Shown piece after piece: positions 26,801-35,812 of a stretch of DNA of 64,000 nucleotides. The position numbers and the translations under genes were made by a program. Source of the DNA: Yoonia ponticola (GTDB taxonomy: Bacteria > Pseudomonadota > Alphaproteobacteria > Rhodobacterales > Rhodobacteraceae); the NCBI RefSeq assembly GCF_014199395.1, contig NZ_JACIJM010000004.1:248001-312000 (forward strand), given 5' to 3'. The notes beneath the pieces were generated by a model. It made no database searches. It had not been told where the DNA came from and saw nothing but the letters and a program-made list of their open reading frames with translations. Positions within the stretch are counted from its first letter, which is position 1; every line of letters begins with the position of its first letter.

Positions 26801-27873
26801 TTGCGTGGAAATACAAAACAGCGGTCGCGGCGGATCATGATCCACAGCGGCGTGCCGGGGTTCGGCAGGAATACGGACGGGATCTGCGCCTTGAGCACCG
26901 AACCGTCGTAATCCATCACAAATTCCACCAGACTTTCGGCCCCCATGAACCGCGCACGGCGCACGATACCGCGTGCGGCGGTGCCTTCGGCGGGGGTTGG
27001 ATTGGGGCCGCGCCCACCGCGATCAAAGTCGATTTTCAAGTGCTGGGGGCGGATCACGATATCGACGGCGCTGCCGTCAGGAAAGCCGGGTGCGAGAAAT
27101 TGACCAAAAGGCGTGTCGATCAATGCCCCTTGAACTTCGCTCGGTATGACGTTGATATCGCTAAAGAAACCCGCCGCTTCGCGATCTGCGGGAGCGTTGT
27201 AAATGTTGTAGGGCGCGCCGCGTTGCACAACAACACCGCCGCGCATCAACGCGATTTCATCGGCCATACGCATCGCTTCGCCCGGTTCGTGCGTGACCAG
27301 CAAAACGGCGGTGCCTTCTTCCTTGAGCACTTCGAGCGTTTCGTCCCGAATGTCGTCGCGCAGGCGGTCATCAAGGCCGGAAAAAGGTTCGTCCATCAAC
27401 ATGATACGCGGTTTCGGCGCAAGGGCGCGGGCCAATGCGACGCGCTGTTGTTCGCCACCCGACAATTCGTGCGGATAGGCGTCGGCGTGGCGCGACATGC
27501 CCACCTTGGCGAGCAGTTCGCTGACGCGATCTGTGTTGGCTTTTTTCGCCCCATGCAGGCCAAATGCGACGTTCTGCGTAACGCTAAGATGCGGGAATAA
27601 CGCGAAATCTTGGAACATCAGGCCGATGGACCGCGATTCCGGCGGGATCGACACAAGACCGTCGCAGACAAGCTGGCCGTCCACATGGATGCTACCGCTA
27701 TCTTGGCTTTCGACGCCCGCGATGATCCGCAAGGTCGTGGATTTACCGCAGCCGGACGGCCCAAGCAGGCACGTTACCTGCCCCGGCAGGACGCTTAGCG
27801 ACACATCACTCACGACCTCGCGGCCAGCGAAGGCCTTGCGAAGATTACGAATTTCAAGGCGCGGCGTCGTCAT
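26797..27873 (-). CDS. FbpC-like ABC transporter ATPase (Fe3+ or polyamine type), orphan
   Basis: A 358-residue ATPase of the FbpC/PotA class. Walker A LGPSGCGKST, Q-loop MFQDFALFPH, signature LSGGEQQR, Walker B IMLMDEPF and the C-terminal TOBE domain (DIVIRPQHLKI) are all visible. The start is the ATG at 27871-27873 (MTTPRLEIRN); the open frame three codons upstream begins with TTG. No permease or substrate-binding gene adjoins it, so it must serve unlinked partners or be left from a disrupted operon. An iron(III) importer is the likeliest family role. Confidence 0.88.
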   Translation of the reverse strand: MTTPRLEIRNLRKAFAGREVVSDVSLSVLPGQVTCLLGPSGCGKSTTLRIIAGVESQDSGSIHVDGQLVCDGLVSIPPESRSIGLMFQDFALFPHLSVTQNVAFGLHGAKKANTDRVSELLAKVGMSRHADAYPHELSGGEQQRVALARALAPKPRIMLMDEPFSGLDDRLRDDIRDETLEVLKEEGTAVLLVTHEPGEAMRMADEIALMRGGVVVQRGAPYNIYNAPADREAAGFFSDINVIPSEVQGALIDTPFGQFLAPGFPDGSAVDIVIRPQHLKIDFDRGGRGPNPTPAEGTAARGIVRRARFMGAESLVEFVMDYDGSVLKAQIPSVFLPNPGTPLWIMIRRDRCFVFPRN

Positions 27874-27939
27874 GTGGGGCAATCCCTAGTGAAACCATGG
27901 GTTATTGCGTCCCTAGCAACAGTGGCCAGCGGGGGCAAG

Positions 27940-29058
27940 TCAGGTCAGGGTAAATGGCAGGCTGGCAAGGATGCGCCCGTTGATTTGCAGATGGACCTGA
28001 TGCGCACCGGGGTAGAGTTTGAAGGTGGTGGCGTTGTCTTTGAAGGTATGCTTTTTGACCAAGGTCGCTGGAACATTAGCTTTGAGCGATAGCACTTTGA
28101 ATTTAGACACTTTTGGTGCAGTTGACCCGTTTGATTTCACGAAATCAATGACGTAATCCACGATGATCGGCGTGTCGGATGTGCTGGTTAATGTCACGCT
28201 GATTTCAGCGGTTTCGCCGCGTTTGATCGTGTCGGGGTTGAACTGAAAGTCCGTGATTTTCACCACTGCGTCGGGGGCGTAACCGAGGTGCGCCATGGCT
28301 GCGGGATGGCCTGACTTGACGAGGCCGCGTAGGGCGTGTTTCGCCATCCATGCGAGTTCTTTGCTGTCTTGCCTCTGCACAGTTTGCCAGTGTGACAGGC
28401 GATCCACCACGAGGTCCGGCGACTTTTTAGTAATATCATTCAGGTGGTTAGAGACCGATCTTGTCACATAGCGCGTGGGATCGCTGTGCAGTTTGTCGAG
28501 CAGCGGCAGTGTTTGATCTTGGGTCAAGCCGACGTTCTGGCCCCACGGCAGACGCGGTCGCGTTCCTTCGCTGACCAGCCTTCGCACGTGATAATTCGGG
28601 TCTACCGCCCAGTCTTGCATGCGCTCTAACACCGCAGCCTCGTGGGTGTTGAGGAAAGCGCGGATCGAGAACTCCATCGAGAACCGTTTGGTGATCGCTT
28701 CAAGTAGGTCCAGAGAGGTAGAAGTGTGCTCTGCAAGTCCATGATTTTCAACGTAAACACCCAAAGGTGCATAAATGAAATGGCCAAAGTCGTCGTCGGT
28801 TTTGGCGGGGTCCAATTCGGGTGGCAACCCTGCGTGGATCGCCTGCGCTGCGTCTTCAAAATCGCAAGGCAGATGGTCGTCGAGCACGGTCGCGATCCAT
28901 GCGATCCGTGCTTTTAACTCTAACGGGGCCAGCCCTGCCATGACCTGATCGATGAACGACTGAGCGCCAAAGACGCCTGCCTTTTCAAAGTCTTGCGCCA
29001 ACCGCGTGACGGTGTCGCGGTTGAACAGGTCGTCTTTTAGGCTGAACCCCGATGCCAT
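27940..29058 (-). CDS. AlkC-like DNA alkylation repair glycosylase with C-terminal Ig-like domain
   Basis: A 372-residue protein of the HEAT-like DNA alkylation repair superfamily. The N-terminal 250 residues are alpha-helical repeats (MQDWAVDPNYHVRRLVSEGTR, WMAKHALRGLVKSGHPAAM). Family knowledge: AlkC/AlkD remove N3- and N7-alkylpurines without base flipping. The last roughly 110 residues (FQFNPDTIKRGETAEISVTL ... HQVHLQINGRILASL) are an Ig-like beta-sandwich, found in one class of AlkC and shown to contact DNA. It lies 3 nt after the SDR gene on the same strand, so both are probably co-transcribed. Confidence 0.85.
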   Translation of the reverse strand: MASGFSLKDDLFNRDTVTRLAQDFEKAGVFGAQSFIDQVMAGLAPLELKARIAWIATVLDDHLPCDFEDAAQAIHAGLPPELDPAKTDDDFGHFIYAPLGVYVENHGLAEHTSTSLDLLEAITKRFSMEFSIRAFLNTHEAAVLERMQDWAVDPNYHVRRLVSEGTRPRLPWGQNVGLTQDQTLPLLDKLHSDPTRYVTRSVSNHLNDITKKSPDLVVDRLSHWQTVQRQDSKELAWMAKHALRGLVKSGHPAAMAHLGYAPDAVVKITDFQFNPDTIKRGETAEISVTLTSTSDTPIIVDYVIDFVKSNGSTAPKVSKFKVLSLKANVPATLVKKHTFKDNATTFKLYPGAHQVHLQINGRILASLPFTLT

Positions 29059-29061
29059 GAT

Positions 29062-29841
29062 TTACAGCGTCGCGTTGATTGCGCCGCCGTCAAGCACGAC
29101 GTTTTGCCCAACCATAAAGCCCGCGTGTTGCGAGCACATGAATGCGCAGGTCGCCCCGAATTCCGAGGCCGTGCCGTAGCGGCGGGCCGGGATTGTGGCT
29201 TCGCGTTGTTTTTGGGCGGTGGCGCGGTCGATGCCTTGCGCGTCCATCACGCCTTGATCAAGCGACGCGGCGCGGTCGGTTGCGTGGATGCCGGGCAGCA
29301 AGTTGTTGATAGTGACGCCGTGTTCGGCAACTTGGCGCGAGGTGCCAGCGACGAATCCGGTCAGGCCAGCGCGAGCAGTGTTGGACAGGCCAAGCTGGGG
29401 AATCGGTGCTTTAACGGACCCGGAGGTGATGTTGACGACGCGGCCCCAACCTTTGGCGATCATGCCGGGCAGTGCTGCTTGCATCAGTGCGATTGGCGTC
29501 AGCATGTTGGCGTCCATCGCCGCGATAAAGTCGTCACGGTTCCAATCCGACCACAGGCCCGGGGGTGGGCCGCCTGCGTTGGTCACGAGGATGTCGATGT
29601 CGCCCGCAGCGGCCAAAACGGCGGCGCGGCCTGCGTCGGTGGTCACGTCAGCGGCGACAGTTTCGACAGTCACGCCGTGCGCCTTGCGGATCGCGTCGGC
29701 GGTTGCTTCCAGTGCGTCGACCCCGCGTGCGTTCAGCACGATGTTCACGCCAGCCGCAGCCAGACTTTCGGCACAGCCACGGCCTAATCCTTTTGAACCT
29801 GCGCAAACCAATGCGCGCTTTCCTGCGATTCCCAGATCCAT
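29062..29841 (-). CDS. SDR-family oxidoreductase, atypical active site
   Basis: A 259-residue short-chain dehydrogenase-like protein. The cofactor loop reads CAGSKGLGRG (13-22) and NAG at 88-90 is intact. Strand beta5 is VVNITSGSVK, giving a Ser at about 140-142. Where the catalytic YxxxK should stand the sequence is GLSNTARAG (151-159), with no Tyr or Lys. This fits the BKR-like subgroup that lacks a perfect catalytic tetrad. Start ATG at 29839-29841 gives MDLGIAGKRALV; the longer frame to 29886 is not conserved in character. Activity and substrate are unknown. Confidence 0.87.
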   Translation of the reverse strand: MDLGIAGKRALVCAGSKGLGRGCAESLAAAGVNIVLNARGVDALEATADAIRKAHGVTVETVAADVTTDAGRAAVLAAAGDIDILVTNAGGPPPGLWSDWNRDDFIAAMDANMLTPIALMQAALPGMIAKGWGRVVNITSGSVKAPIPQLGLSNTARAGLTGFVAGTSRQVAEHGVTINNLLPGIHATDRAASLDQGVMDAQGIDRATAQKQREATIPARRYGTASEFGATCAFMCSQHAGFMVGQNVVLDGGAINATL

Positions 29842-29997
29842 TGATCGTCTCCCAACTTGTTTCCCGGCCATGACTAGCACCGCCATAGAGGGCCAGCAAC
29901 GCTGCGTTTTTTTTCAATGGTTTGCGTTGACCTTAGCCTGTCAGCCACCTAGTTTGAGTACCACAGTTTCAAAACCAGTGTTTGTTAGAGTATACAC

Positions 29998-31002
29998 ATG
30001 CCCAAATCCGATAACCTCCTGACAAAGCAAACAATTTCGGTCTATAAGGCCGCTGATTTGCTCGTGACGGAAGGTGTGGCGCAGGGGGATACCCTGTCGT
30101 TTGCGGACGAATTGGTCATGGACGACATGTATCAGTTGCAGCGGTCGGCAGATCGCGGTCGGTTGTCGCTGGCGATTAACGATGATGGTCCCGGCTTTTT
30201 GCTGATGGATGACAGCCAGTTTGGCACCGCAGGCAATGAGGTTGTGCTGGATTCCTGCATCACCGTGATGGCCCCTGATGGCACCACGTTTGAAGGTCTG
30301 ATCTTTGTCGAGATCGAAGCGGGCGGCGTCGAGGAAATCTATTTTCTACCGCTGGCCACGCTGCAACCTGACATGAATTACCAGCTTGTCGGCATCGATT
30401 CTGACGCGGCGATTGCCCGCTTTGCCGAGGTCGCTTGTGTGTCGTTCACGCGCGGCACCCGCATTACGATGGCGTCAGGGCGGCAGACGCCGATTGAAGA
30501 CCTGAAGGCTGGCGACAAAGTTTTGACCCGCGATGATGGTCCGCAGGAAATCCAGTGGATCAACCAAACGACGTTGCGGGCGATGGGCAGCTACGCCCCT
30601 GTCGTGATCAAAAAGGGTGTGCTGCACAACGCAAATGACCTGATTGTCAGCCCCGATCACCGTTTGTTTGTGTATCAACGCCAAGACCGCTTGGGCGCGG
30701 GTCGTTCCGAGGTGTTGGTGAAGGTCCGGCATCTGATTAACGGCGATACCGTTTACCAATTGGGCGACGGTTTTGTGGATTATTTCCAGCTGTTGTTCGA
30801 GAATCACCAGATTATTTACGCCGAAGGCATCGCCGCAGAATCGCTGTTGATTGATCCGCGCACCCGTGCGGCATTGCCAGAGGGCATGACGGGATCGGGT
30901 GCGGGTCACGCGCACCGTCCGCATTTGGATTATGAGGTCCAAGAGACGCTGCTGTCGAAACCGGGTGCCGTGGAATTATTGCGCAAGGCGTCGTCTGACT
31001 AA
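29998..31002 (+). CDS. Hint-domain protein, Roseobacter type
   Basis: A 334-residue protein with a Hedgehog/intein-type (Hint) module. The N-terminal 140 residues form an acidic beta-rich region of unknown fold. The Hint domain starts at about 147 (CVSFTRGTRITMASG, then TPIEDLKAGDKVLTRDDGPQ) and includes the F-box-like SPDHRLFV with His221. There is no C-terminal extein. The residue directly before FTRGT is Ser149, while Cys147 is two positions earlier, so the usual nucleophile register is shifted. Proteins of this type are common in Roseobacters, often secreted by type I systems, but no RTX repeats are present here. Confidence 0.88.
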   Translation: MPKSDNLLTKQTISVYKAADLLVTEGVAQGDTLSFADELVMDDMYQLQRSADRGRLSLAINDDGPGFLLMDDSQFGTAGNEVVLDSCITVMAPDGTTFEGLIFVEIEAGGVEEIYFLPLATLQPDMNYQLVGIDSDAAIARFAEVACVSFTRGTRITMASGRQTPIEDLKAGDKVLTRDDGPQEIQWINQTTLRAMGSYAPVVIKKGVLHNANDLIVSPDHRLFVYQRQDRLGAGRSEVLVKVRHLINGDTVYQLGDGFVDYFQLLFENHQIIYAEGIAAESLLIDPRTRAALPEGMTGSGAGHAHRPHLDYEVQETLLSKPGAVELLRKASSD

Positions 31003-31023
31003 AGCCTGATTAGTCGCGTCGCA

Positions 31024-31557
31024 TTACGGCAAGCGTCCGGCTTGGAACGTGCCTGACATATTGGTCGGCACACCGGATTGGTAAGCGTTGCCTGTGATCC
31101 GGCCAGAGACGGCGGTTTCATCCTCGCCCAGAAATTCGCCCGACAATGCGCCCGCGATCAAATAACCCGTGGTGCCGGAACGCAATGAGCCCGAGATTTT
31201 GCCGCCGAATTGCAAGGTCGTGCCGCTATCGTCTAGTTCACCACCGCTGAGGTGCAAGTTCCCCGTGACAGGCGCACCTGCGGCGGTTTCAAACGCGCTG
31301 GCGCTGCCTGTGACCGCATCAAGCGCACGGTCGAAGTTCACGTTCAAGTTCATGGTCCCCGCCAAGGTGACGGGCGTGGACAAGGCGGGTGTGAAGCCGA
31401 TGTTGGTCGGTCCGCGATAGGACGCGGTGCCTGTTGGGGCTGTGTCGATTTCGGGGGTAATCGTTTTGGGTAGCTCGTCGATGGGATCAATGGGGGTATC
31501 GCCGCCGCCACCGCTGCAACCTGCCAAGAAACCGATAAGGAAAAGTGAATACCGCAT
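31024..31557 (-). CDS. TbpB-like beta-barrel surface lipoprotein
   Basis: A 177-residue lipoprotein: signal peptide MRYSLFLIGFLAGC with lipobox LAGC (Cys14), then a Gly-rich linker. The C-terminal domain has alternating Gly/Ser-rich beta strands (TGYLIAGALSGEFLGEDETA, VSGRITGNAYQ), the pattern of the transferrin-binding-protein-like barrel (GEFxGxxAxxVSG). In pathogens such domains are surface-exposed via Slam; no Slam homologue is adjacent here, and the small size suggests one barrel domain only. Ligand unknown. It is convergent with the Hint gene and divergent from prfC. Confidence 0.82.
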   Translation of the reverse strand: MRYSLFLIGFLAGCSGGGGDTPIDPIDELPKTITPEIDTAPTGTASYRGPTNIGFTPALSTPVTLAGTMNLNVNFDRALDAVTGSASAFETAAGAPVTGNLHLSGGELDDSGTTLQFGGKISGSLRSGTTGYLIAGALSGEFLGEDETAVSGRITGNAYQSGVPTNMSGTFQAGRLP

Positions 31558-31674
31558 ACACCTTCGTCGGCTAGAATGGTTAATAAAGCATTACCGCGCC
31601 TGCGGGATCGGATAAATAGCACTGCCGTTCGCTTGCCAATTGCCCTTCCGCCCTGCCCCGCGTAAACGCATCCC

Positions 31675-33270
31675 ATGACAAATCGCCCGACCTTACCGCC
31701 TGAAATTGCCCGCCGCCGCACGTTTGCGATTATTTCGCATCCCGATGCCGGTAAAACGACGCTGACTGAAAAGTTTCTGCTGTATGGTGGCGCTATTCAG
31801 ATGGCGGGTCAGGTGCGTGCAAAAGGCGAGGCACGCCGCACCCGTTCCGACTTTATGCAGATGGAAAAGGATCGCGGGATTTCGGTTTCTGCGTCCGCGA
31901 TGTCGTTTGATTTCGAGACATATCGGTTCAATCTCGTCGACACGCCCGGTCACTCTGACTTTTCCGAGGATACCTACCGGACGCTCACCGCTGTTGATGC
32001 GGCCGTGATGGTCATTGATGGTGCCAAGGGTGTGGAAAGTCAGACGCAAAAGCTGTTTGAGGTTTGCCGCCTGCGCGATCTGCCGATCCTGACGTTCTGT
32101 AACAAGATGGACCGCGAAAGCCGCGATACCTTTGAAATCATTGACGAAATCCAAGAGAACCTTGCGATCGACGTGACCCCTGCGTCTTGGCCGATTGGTG
32201 TGGGTCGTGAATTTATTGGCTGTTACGATATTCTGCGCGACAAGCTGGAATTGATGGACCGCGCTGACCGGAACAAGGTCGCGGAAAGCGTCCAAATCAA
32301 TGGCCTCGACGATCCGAAACTGGCCGAATTGGTCCCTGCTGATCTGCTCGCGAAGTTTCTCGAAGAGATCGAAATGGCCAAGGAATTGCTGCCATCACTT
32401 GACCCGCAAGCCTTGCTTGACGGGACGATGACACCGATCTGGTTCGGCTCTGCGATGAATTCCTTTGGCGTCAAAGAATTGATGGACGGAATTGCGAAAT
32501 ACGGACCGGAACCACAGGTGCAATCTGCGACGCCGCGCAATGTGTCGCCTGAAGAAAAGAAGGTCACCGGCTTTGTTTTCAAGGTGCAGGCCAACATGGA
32601 CCCGAAACACCGCGACCGTGTGGCCTTTGTGCGCTTGGCGTCGGGGCATTTCACCCGTGGCATGAAGCTGACGCATGTGCGCTCGAAAAAGCAGATGGCG
32701 ATCACCAATCCGGTGATGTTCTTGGCGGCTGATCGGGAGTTGGCGGAAGAAGCTTATGCGGGTGATATTCTGGGGATTCCTAACCACGGGCAGCTGCGCA
32801 TCGGCGATACACTGACCGAAGGCGAAGCGATCCGCGTGTCGAATATTCCGTCCTTTGCGCCTGAATTGCTGCAGTCTTGTCGTGCAGGTGATCCGATGAA
32901 AGCCAAGCATTTGGAAAAGGCGCTGATGCAATTCGCCGAAGAAGGTGCGGCCAAGGTGTTCAAACCGACCTTTGGGTCCGGCTTTATCGTGGGCGTCGTG
33001 GGCGCGTTGCAGTTTGAGGTTCTCGCGTCGCGGATTGAGTTGGAATACGGGCTGCCTGTGCGGTTTGAAGGTTCGCAATTCACCTCGGCCCGTTGGGTTT
33101 TGGGGGCCAAAGACGCGGTTGAGAAATTCGCGGATGCCAACAAGCAGCATATCGCAACGGACAACGACGGGGACGTTGTGTTCCTGACACGCTTGCAATG
33201 GGATATTGACCGCGTTGGGCGCGATTATCCTGATGTGACGTTGAGTGCGACGAAAGAGATGATGGTTTAG
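31675..33270 (+). CDS. prfC: Peptide chain release factor 3
   Basis: A 531-residue translational GTPase that recycles RF1/RF2 after termination. The P-loop SHPDAGKTT is at 21-29, switch II DTPGHSDFSEDTYR and NKMD (TFCNKMDRES) are canonical, and the RF3-specific C-terminal domain (VGALQFEVLASRIELEYGLP) is present. ATG at 31675 precedes MTNRPTLPPEIARRRTFAI, a typical RF3 start. It follows no operon partner; a 9-bp stem-loop lies downstream at 33284-33311. Confidence 0.97.
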   Translation: MTNRPTLPPEIARRRTFAIISHPDAGKTTLTEKFLLYGGAIQMAGQVRAKGEARRTRSDFMQMEKDRGISVSASAMSFDFETYRFNLVDTPGHSDFSEDTYRTLTAVDAAVMVIDGAKGVESQTQKLFEVCRLRDLPILTFCNKMDRESRDTFEIIDEIQENLAIDVTPASWPIGVGREFIGCYDILRDKLELMDRADRNKVAESVQINGLDDPKLAELVPADLLAKFLEEIEMAKELLPSLDPQALLDGTMTPIWFGSAMNSFGVKELMDGIAKYGPEPQVQSATPRNVSPEEKKVTGFVFKVQANMDPKHRDRVAFVRLASGHFTRGMKLTHVRSKKQMAITNPVMFLAADRELAEEAYAGDILGIPNHGQLRIGDTLTEGEAIRVSNIPSFAPELLQSCRAGDPMKAKHLEKALMQFAEEGAAKVFKPTFGSGFIVGVVGALQFEVLASRIELEYGLPVRFEGSQFTSARWVLGAKDAVEKFADANKQHIATDNDGDVVFLTRLQWDIDRVGRDYPDVTLSATKEMMV

Positions 33271-33283
33271 GGCCGCAAGCCCG

Positions 33284-33311
33284 CACGCCACCGCATTATT
33301 GTGGTGGCGTG
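33284..33311 (+). terminator. Stem-loop after prfC
   Basis: CACGCCACC (33284-33292) pairs perfectly with GGTGGCGTG (33303-33311) across a 10-nt loop, 14 nt after the prfC stop. No T tract follows, so it may be a Rho-assisted terminator or an mRNA 3'-end stabiliser. Confidence 0.45.
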
Positions 33312-33431
33312 AACCCGACTAACGGCCCCAGATCACGCTGCATCACGGGCGTTAACATTCCACGAAGGCGGGGAAGCCTTTTCCCTAACAGTGTCCTACT
33401 TGCTGCAAATGCATAGTTAAAAGGACCCACC

Positions 33432-33899
33432 ATGCCATCGCTCACGACCATTAAACACCTCGCCATTGCTGGCCTCGCCGCTGAAATTCTGTTCGAATTC
33501 TACGCTTGGATTATTTCGCCCGTTTTGTTCGGCGTCACATTGCAGCCGTCTAATTTGGTGATTGCGCTGACCAAGATCGCGACGGGCGTCACGCTGCCGC
33601 ATGCGGGCGCGTTTGTGCTGCATTTCCTGATTGGTGCGTTTGGCTTTGTGGCCTTTGTTTACCTGACCAAGATGGTCACAAAACTAGGTTATATTGCTAG
33701 CGGTTTTGTGTCTGGCCTTGCCCTTTGGTTCATCGCTCAGGGCATTCTGGCCCCTGTTGTTGGCCGCACATTCATGATGGGTTTCGGCACCTATACACAG
33801 TCGTCTTTTGTGGGTCATGTGGGCATGACGCTGATCGCGGCTGTGATCTGGCGCGCGCTTGACGGCCGTCGCGCAGTGGCCACACCACAAGCGATTTAA
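33432..33899 (+). CDS. Small polytopic membrane protein, function unknown
   Basis: A 155-residue protein with about four hydrophobic helices (approximately 8-35, 55-80, 85-110, 120-143). The pattern of small residues plus His in helices (LPHAGAFVLHFLIGAFGFVAF) recalls small permease-like membrane proteins, but I recognise no named family. SD AAAAGGACC lies about 7 nt upstream of the ATG. It stands alone between prfC and the RhlE-like helicase. The last residues are a short charged cytosolic tail (RRAVATPQAI). Confidence 0.75.
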   Translation: MPSLTTIKHLAIAGLAAEILFEFYAWIISPVLFGVTLQPSNLVIALTKIATGVTLPHAGAFVLHFLIGAFGFVAFVYLTKMVTKLGYIASGFVSGLALWFIAQGILAPVVGRTFMMGFGTYTQSSFVGHVGMTLIAAVIWRALDGRRAVATPQAI

Positions 33900-34026
33900 G
33901 ACAGTTTGCCCTGCGGTGACGGGCTTGTCGCGGGGCATATTTGTGCCAAATTCGAAACAGCCATACATGCTATAGTTGCAAAAGCGGCGATGCCGCCCGT
34001 CGGATCAGGACAAATTCCTGATTTCC

Positions 34027-34055
34027 TTGACGTTTGACGCCTTTGCGCATAGTAA
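34027..34055 (+). promoter_or_regulatory. Candidate promoter of the RhlE-like helicase gene
   Basis: TTGACG (34027-34032) and TAGTAA (34050-34055) are separated by 17 bp, a good sigma-70-like match. The predicted leader of about 80 nt contains a perfect 6-bp inverted repeat GGCCGC / GCGGCC (34091-34110), which could affect translation or transcript stability. Confidence 0.45.
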
Positions 34056-34141
34056 GCGCGTGTCCAACGCCCTGACAATCCGGTCGGGCGGGCCGCGCGA
34101 TCTTGCGGCCTCTAAAAGCCGTAACATTTCGAAAGGCGCCT

Positions 34142-35713
34142 ATGACAAAATTCTCTGACCTGAACCTGAGCGATAAGGTTCTCAAAGCCGTTGCAGAGAC
34201 GGGCTACGACACCCCTACCCCCATTCAAGTTGGCGCGATTGTGCCCGCCTTGGAAGGCCGCGATGTTTTGGGCATTGCCCAAACCGGTACTGGTAAAACT
34301 GCTGCATTTACACTGCCTATGATCACGCTTTTGGGGCGTGGACGTGCGCGGGCGCGGATGCCACGGTCGCTGGTTCTGGCGCCGACACGCGAATTGGCGG
34401 CACAGGTTGCTGCAAACTTTGACGCCTATGCGAAGTACACAAAGCTGTCCAAAGCGCTGCTGATTGGTGGCACGTCCTTTAAGGACCAAGACAAGCTGAT
34501 CGACAAAGGTGTGGACGTTCTGATCGCCACGCCAGGTCGTTTGCTGGACCATTTGGAGCGCGGCAAACTGATTCTCACCGACGTGAAAGTCATGGTCGTC
34601 GACGAGGCTGACCGGATGCTGGATATGGGATTCATTCCCGATATCGAAGAAATCTTTAAGCGCACACCGTTTACGCGCCAGACCCTGTTTTTCTCAGCCA
34701 CAATGGCACCGGAAATCGAGCGGATCACCAACACGTTCCTGTCCAATCCGGCCAAGATCGAAGTGGCGCGTGCGGCGACCACAAACACCAACATCAAGCA
34801 AGGTGTTGTGATGTTCAAAGGCTCTAGCAAGCCGAAAGAACCTGCAGAAAAACGCGATTTGCTGCGGCAACTGATCGTTGCTGAAGGTGACGCTTGCACA
34901 AACGCAATCATCTTCTGTAACCGTAAATCGGACGTGGATATTGTATCTAAGTCATTGAATAAACATGGGTTTAACGCAGCCCCTATTCACGGTGATCTGG
35001 ACCAAAGCCACCGGACACGCACGCTGGAACAGTTCCGCGACAATGAACTCAAGATTCTCGTGGCCTCTGACGTGGCTGCGCGTGGTCTGGATATTCCGGC
35101 TGTGACCCATGTGTTCAACTTTGACGTGCCATCACATGCCGAAGACTATGTGCACCGGATTGGTCGGACAGGTCGTGCGGGCCGTAAAGGCACCGCGATC
35201 ATGATCTGCACATCGCGTGATGAAAAGAACTTTGCTGATGTGGAATCGCTCGTGAACGAGCAAATTCCGCGTTTGGACAGCCCGATGGGCAAAGCGGCCC
35301 CTGCGGCGGCGGCAGCTGCAACAGATGATGCGCCAAAGACCGAGCGTCCAAAGCGGACACGGACACGGCGCAAACCAGCGGCCGATGACAAGCCTGCGGC
35401 GGATACTGCGCAACAGGCAGCGGCCCAGCAGCAGCAAGAGCAGCCCAAAGACGAGGCCCCGCGCGAGGCAAAACCACGCCGCGAACGTGCGCCACGGCAG
35501 CAAACCCCGCGTGAGGATACACCCCGCGAGGCTGCACCGCAGCAGCAGCGTAACGACAATCAACGCGACAACAACCAGCGCGACAATAATCGTGGCCGTG
35601 GTGGTCGTGGCAATAACAACAACAACCGTCATAACGACAACAAAGTGGTTGGTCTGGGCGACGACACACCTGCGTTTATCGCGCTTAGCTTTGCGGATCG
35701 TGCTAAGGTCTAA
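34142..35713 (+). CDS. DEAD-box RNA helicase, RhlE type
   Basis: A 523-residue ATP-dependent RNA helicase. In order: Q motif (YDTPTPIQ), Walker A AQTGTGKT, Ia APTRELA, II VDEAD, III SATM, and the C-terminal helicase motifs (ASDVAARGLDIP, HRIGRTGRAG). The ATG at 34142 is favoured over 34103 because MTKFSDLNLSD is the family start and GAAAGG lies 7 nt upstream. Residues from about 385 on are low-complexity: Ala/Pro, Gln and Arg/Asp-rich, ending with an RGRGGRG segment and an Asn/Arg run. Such tails bind RNA and can drive condensate formation. A strong terminator follows. Confidence 0.93.
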   Translation: MTKFSDLNLSDKVLKAVAETGYDTPTPIQVGAIVPALEGRDVLGIAQTGTGKTAAFTLPMITLLGRGRARARMPRSLVLAPTRELAAQVAANFDAYAKYTKLSKALLIGGTSFKDQDKLIDKGVDVLIATPGRLLDHLERGKLILTDVKVMVVDEADRMLDMGFIPDIEEIFKRTPFTRQTLFFSATMAPEIERITNTFLSNPAKIEVARAATTNTNIKQGVVMFKGSSKPKEPAEKRDLLRQLIVAEGDACTNAIIFCNRKSDVDIVSKSLNKHGFNAAPIHGDLDQSHRTRTLEQFRDNELKILVASDVAARGLDIPAVTHVFNFDVPSHAEDYVHRIGRTGRAGRKGTAIMICTSRDEKNFADVESLVNEQIPRLDSPMGKAAPAAAAAATDDAPKTERPKRTRTRRKPAADDKPAADTAQQAAAQQQQEQPKDEAPREAKPRRERAPRQQTPREDTPREAAPQQQRNDNQRDNNQRDNNRGRGGRGNNNNNRHNDNKVVGLGDDTPAFIALSFADRAKV

Positions 35714-35735
35714 CACCTTATCAGCACTGACATAA

Positions 35736-35780
35736 AAACGGGGCGTGCCAATCATAATGATCGGCACGCCCCGTTTCTTT
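35736..35780 (+). terminator. Strong intrinsic terminator (bidirectional)
   Basis: A perfect 14-bp stem AAACGGGGCGTGCC / GGCACGCCCCGTTT (35736-35749 with 35763-35776) has a partly palindromic AT-rich loop and TTTCTTT at the plus-strand 3' side. Read on the minus strand it ends in TTTTTATG, so it can serve both the helicase gene and rnj transcripts. Confidence 0.92.
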
Positions 35781-35812
35781 GACTTCTTTTGGGCTCCGCC
35801 CGTTCAGCGCCT

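Noticed and set aside
29998-31002. Intein in the Hint protein
   Set aside because: There is no interrupted host gene and no C-terminal extein; the protein is a free-standing Hint-domain family member.
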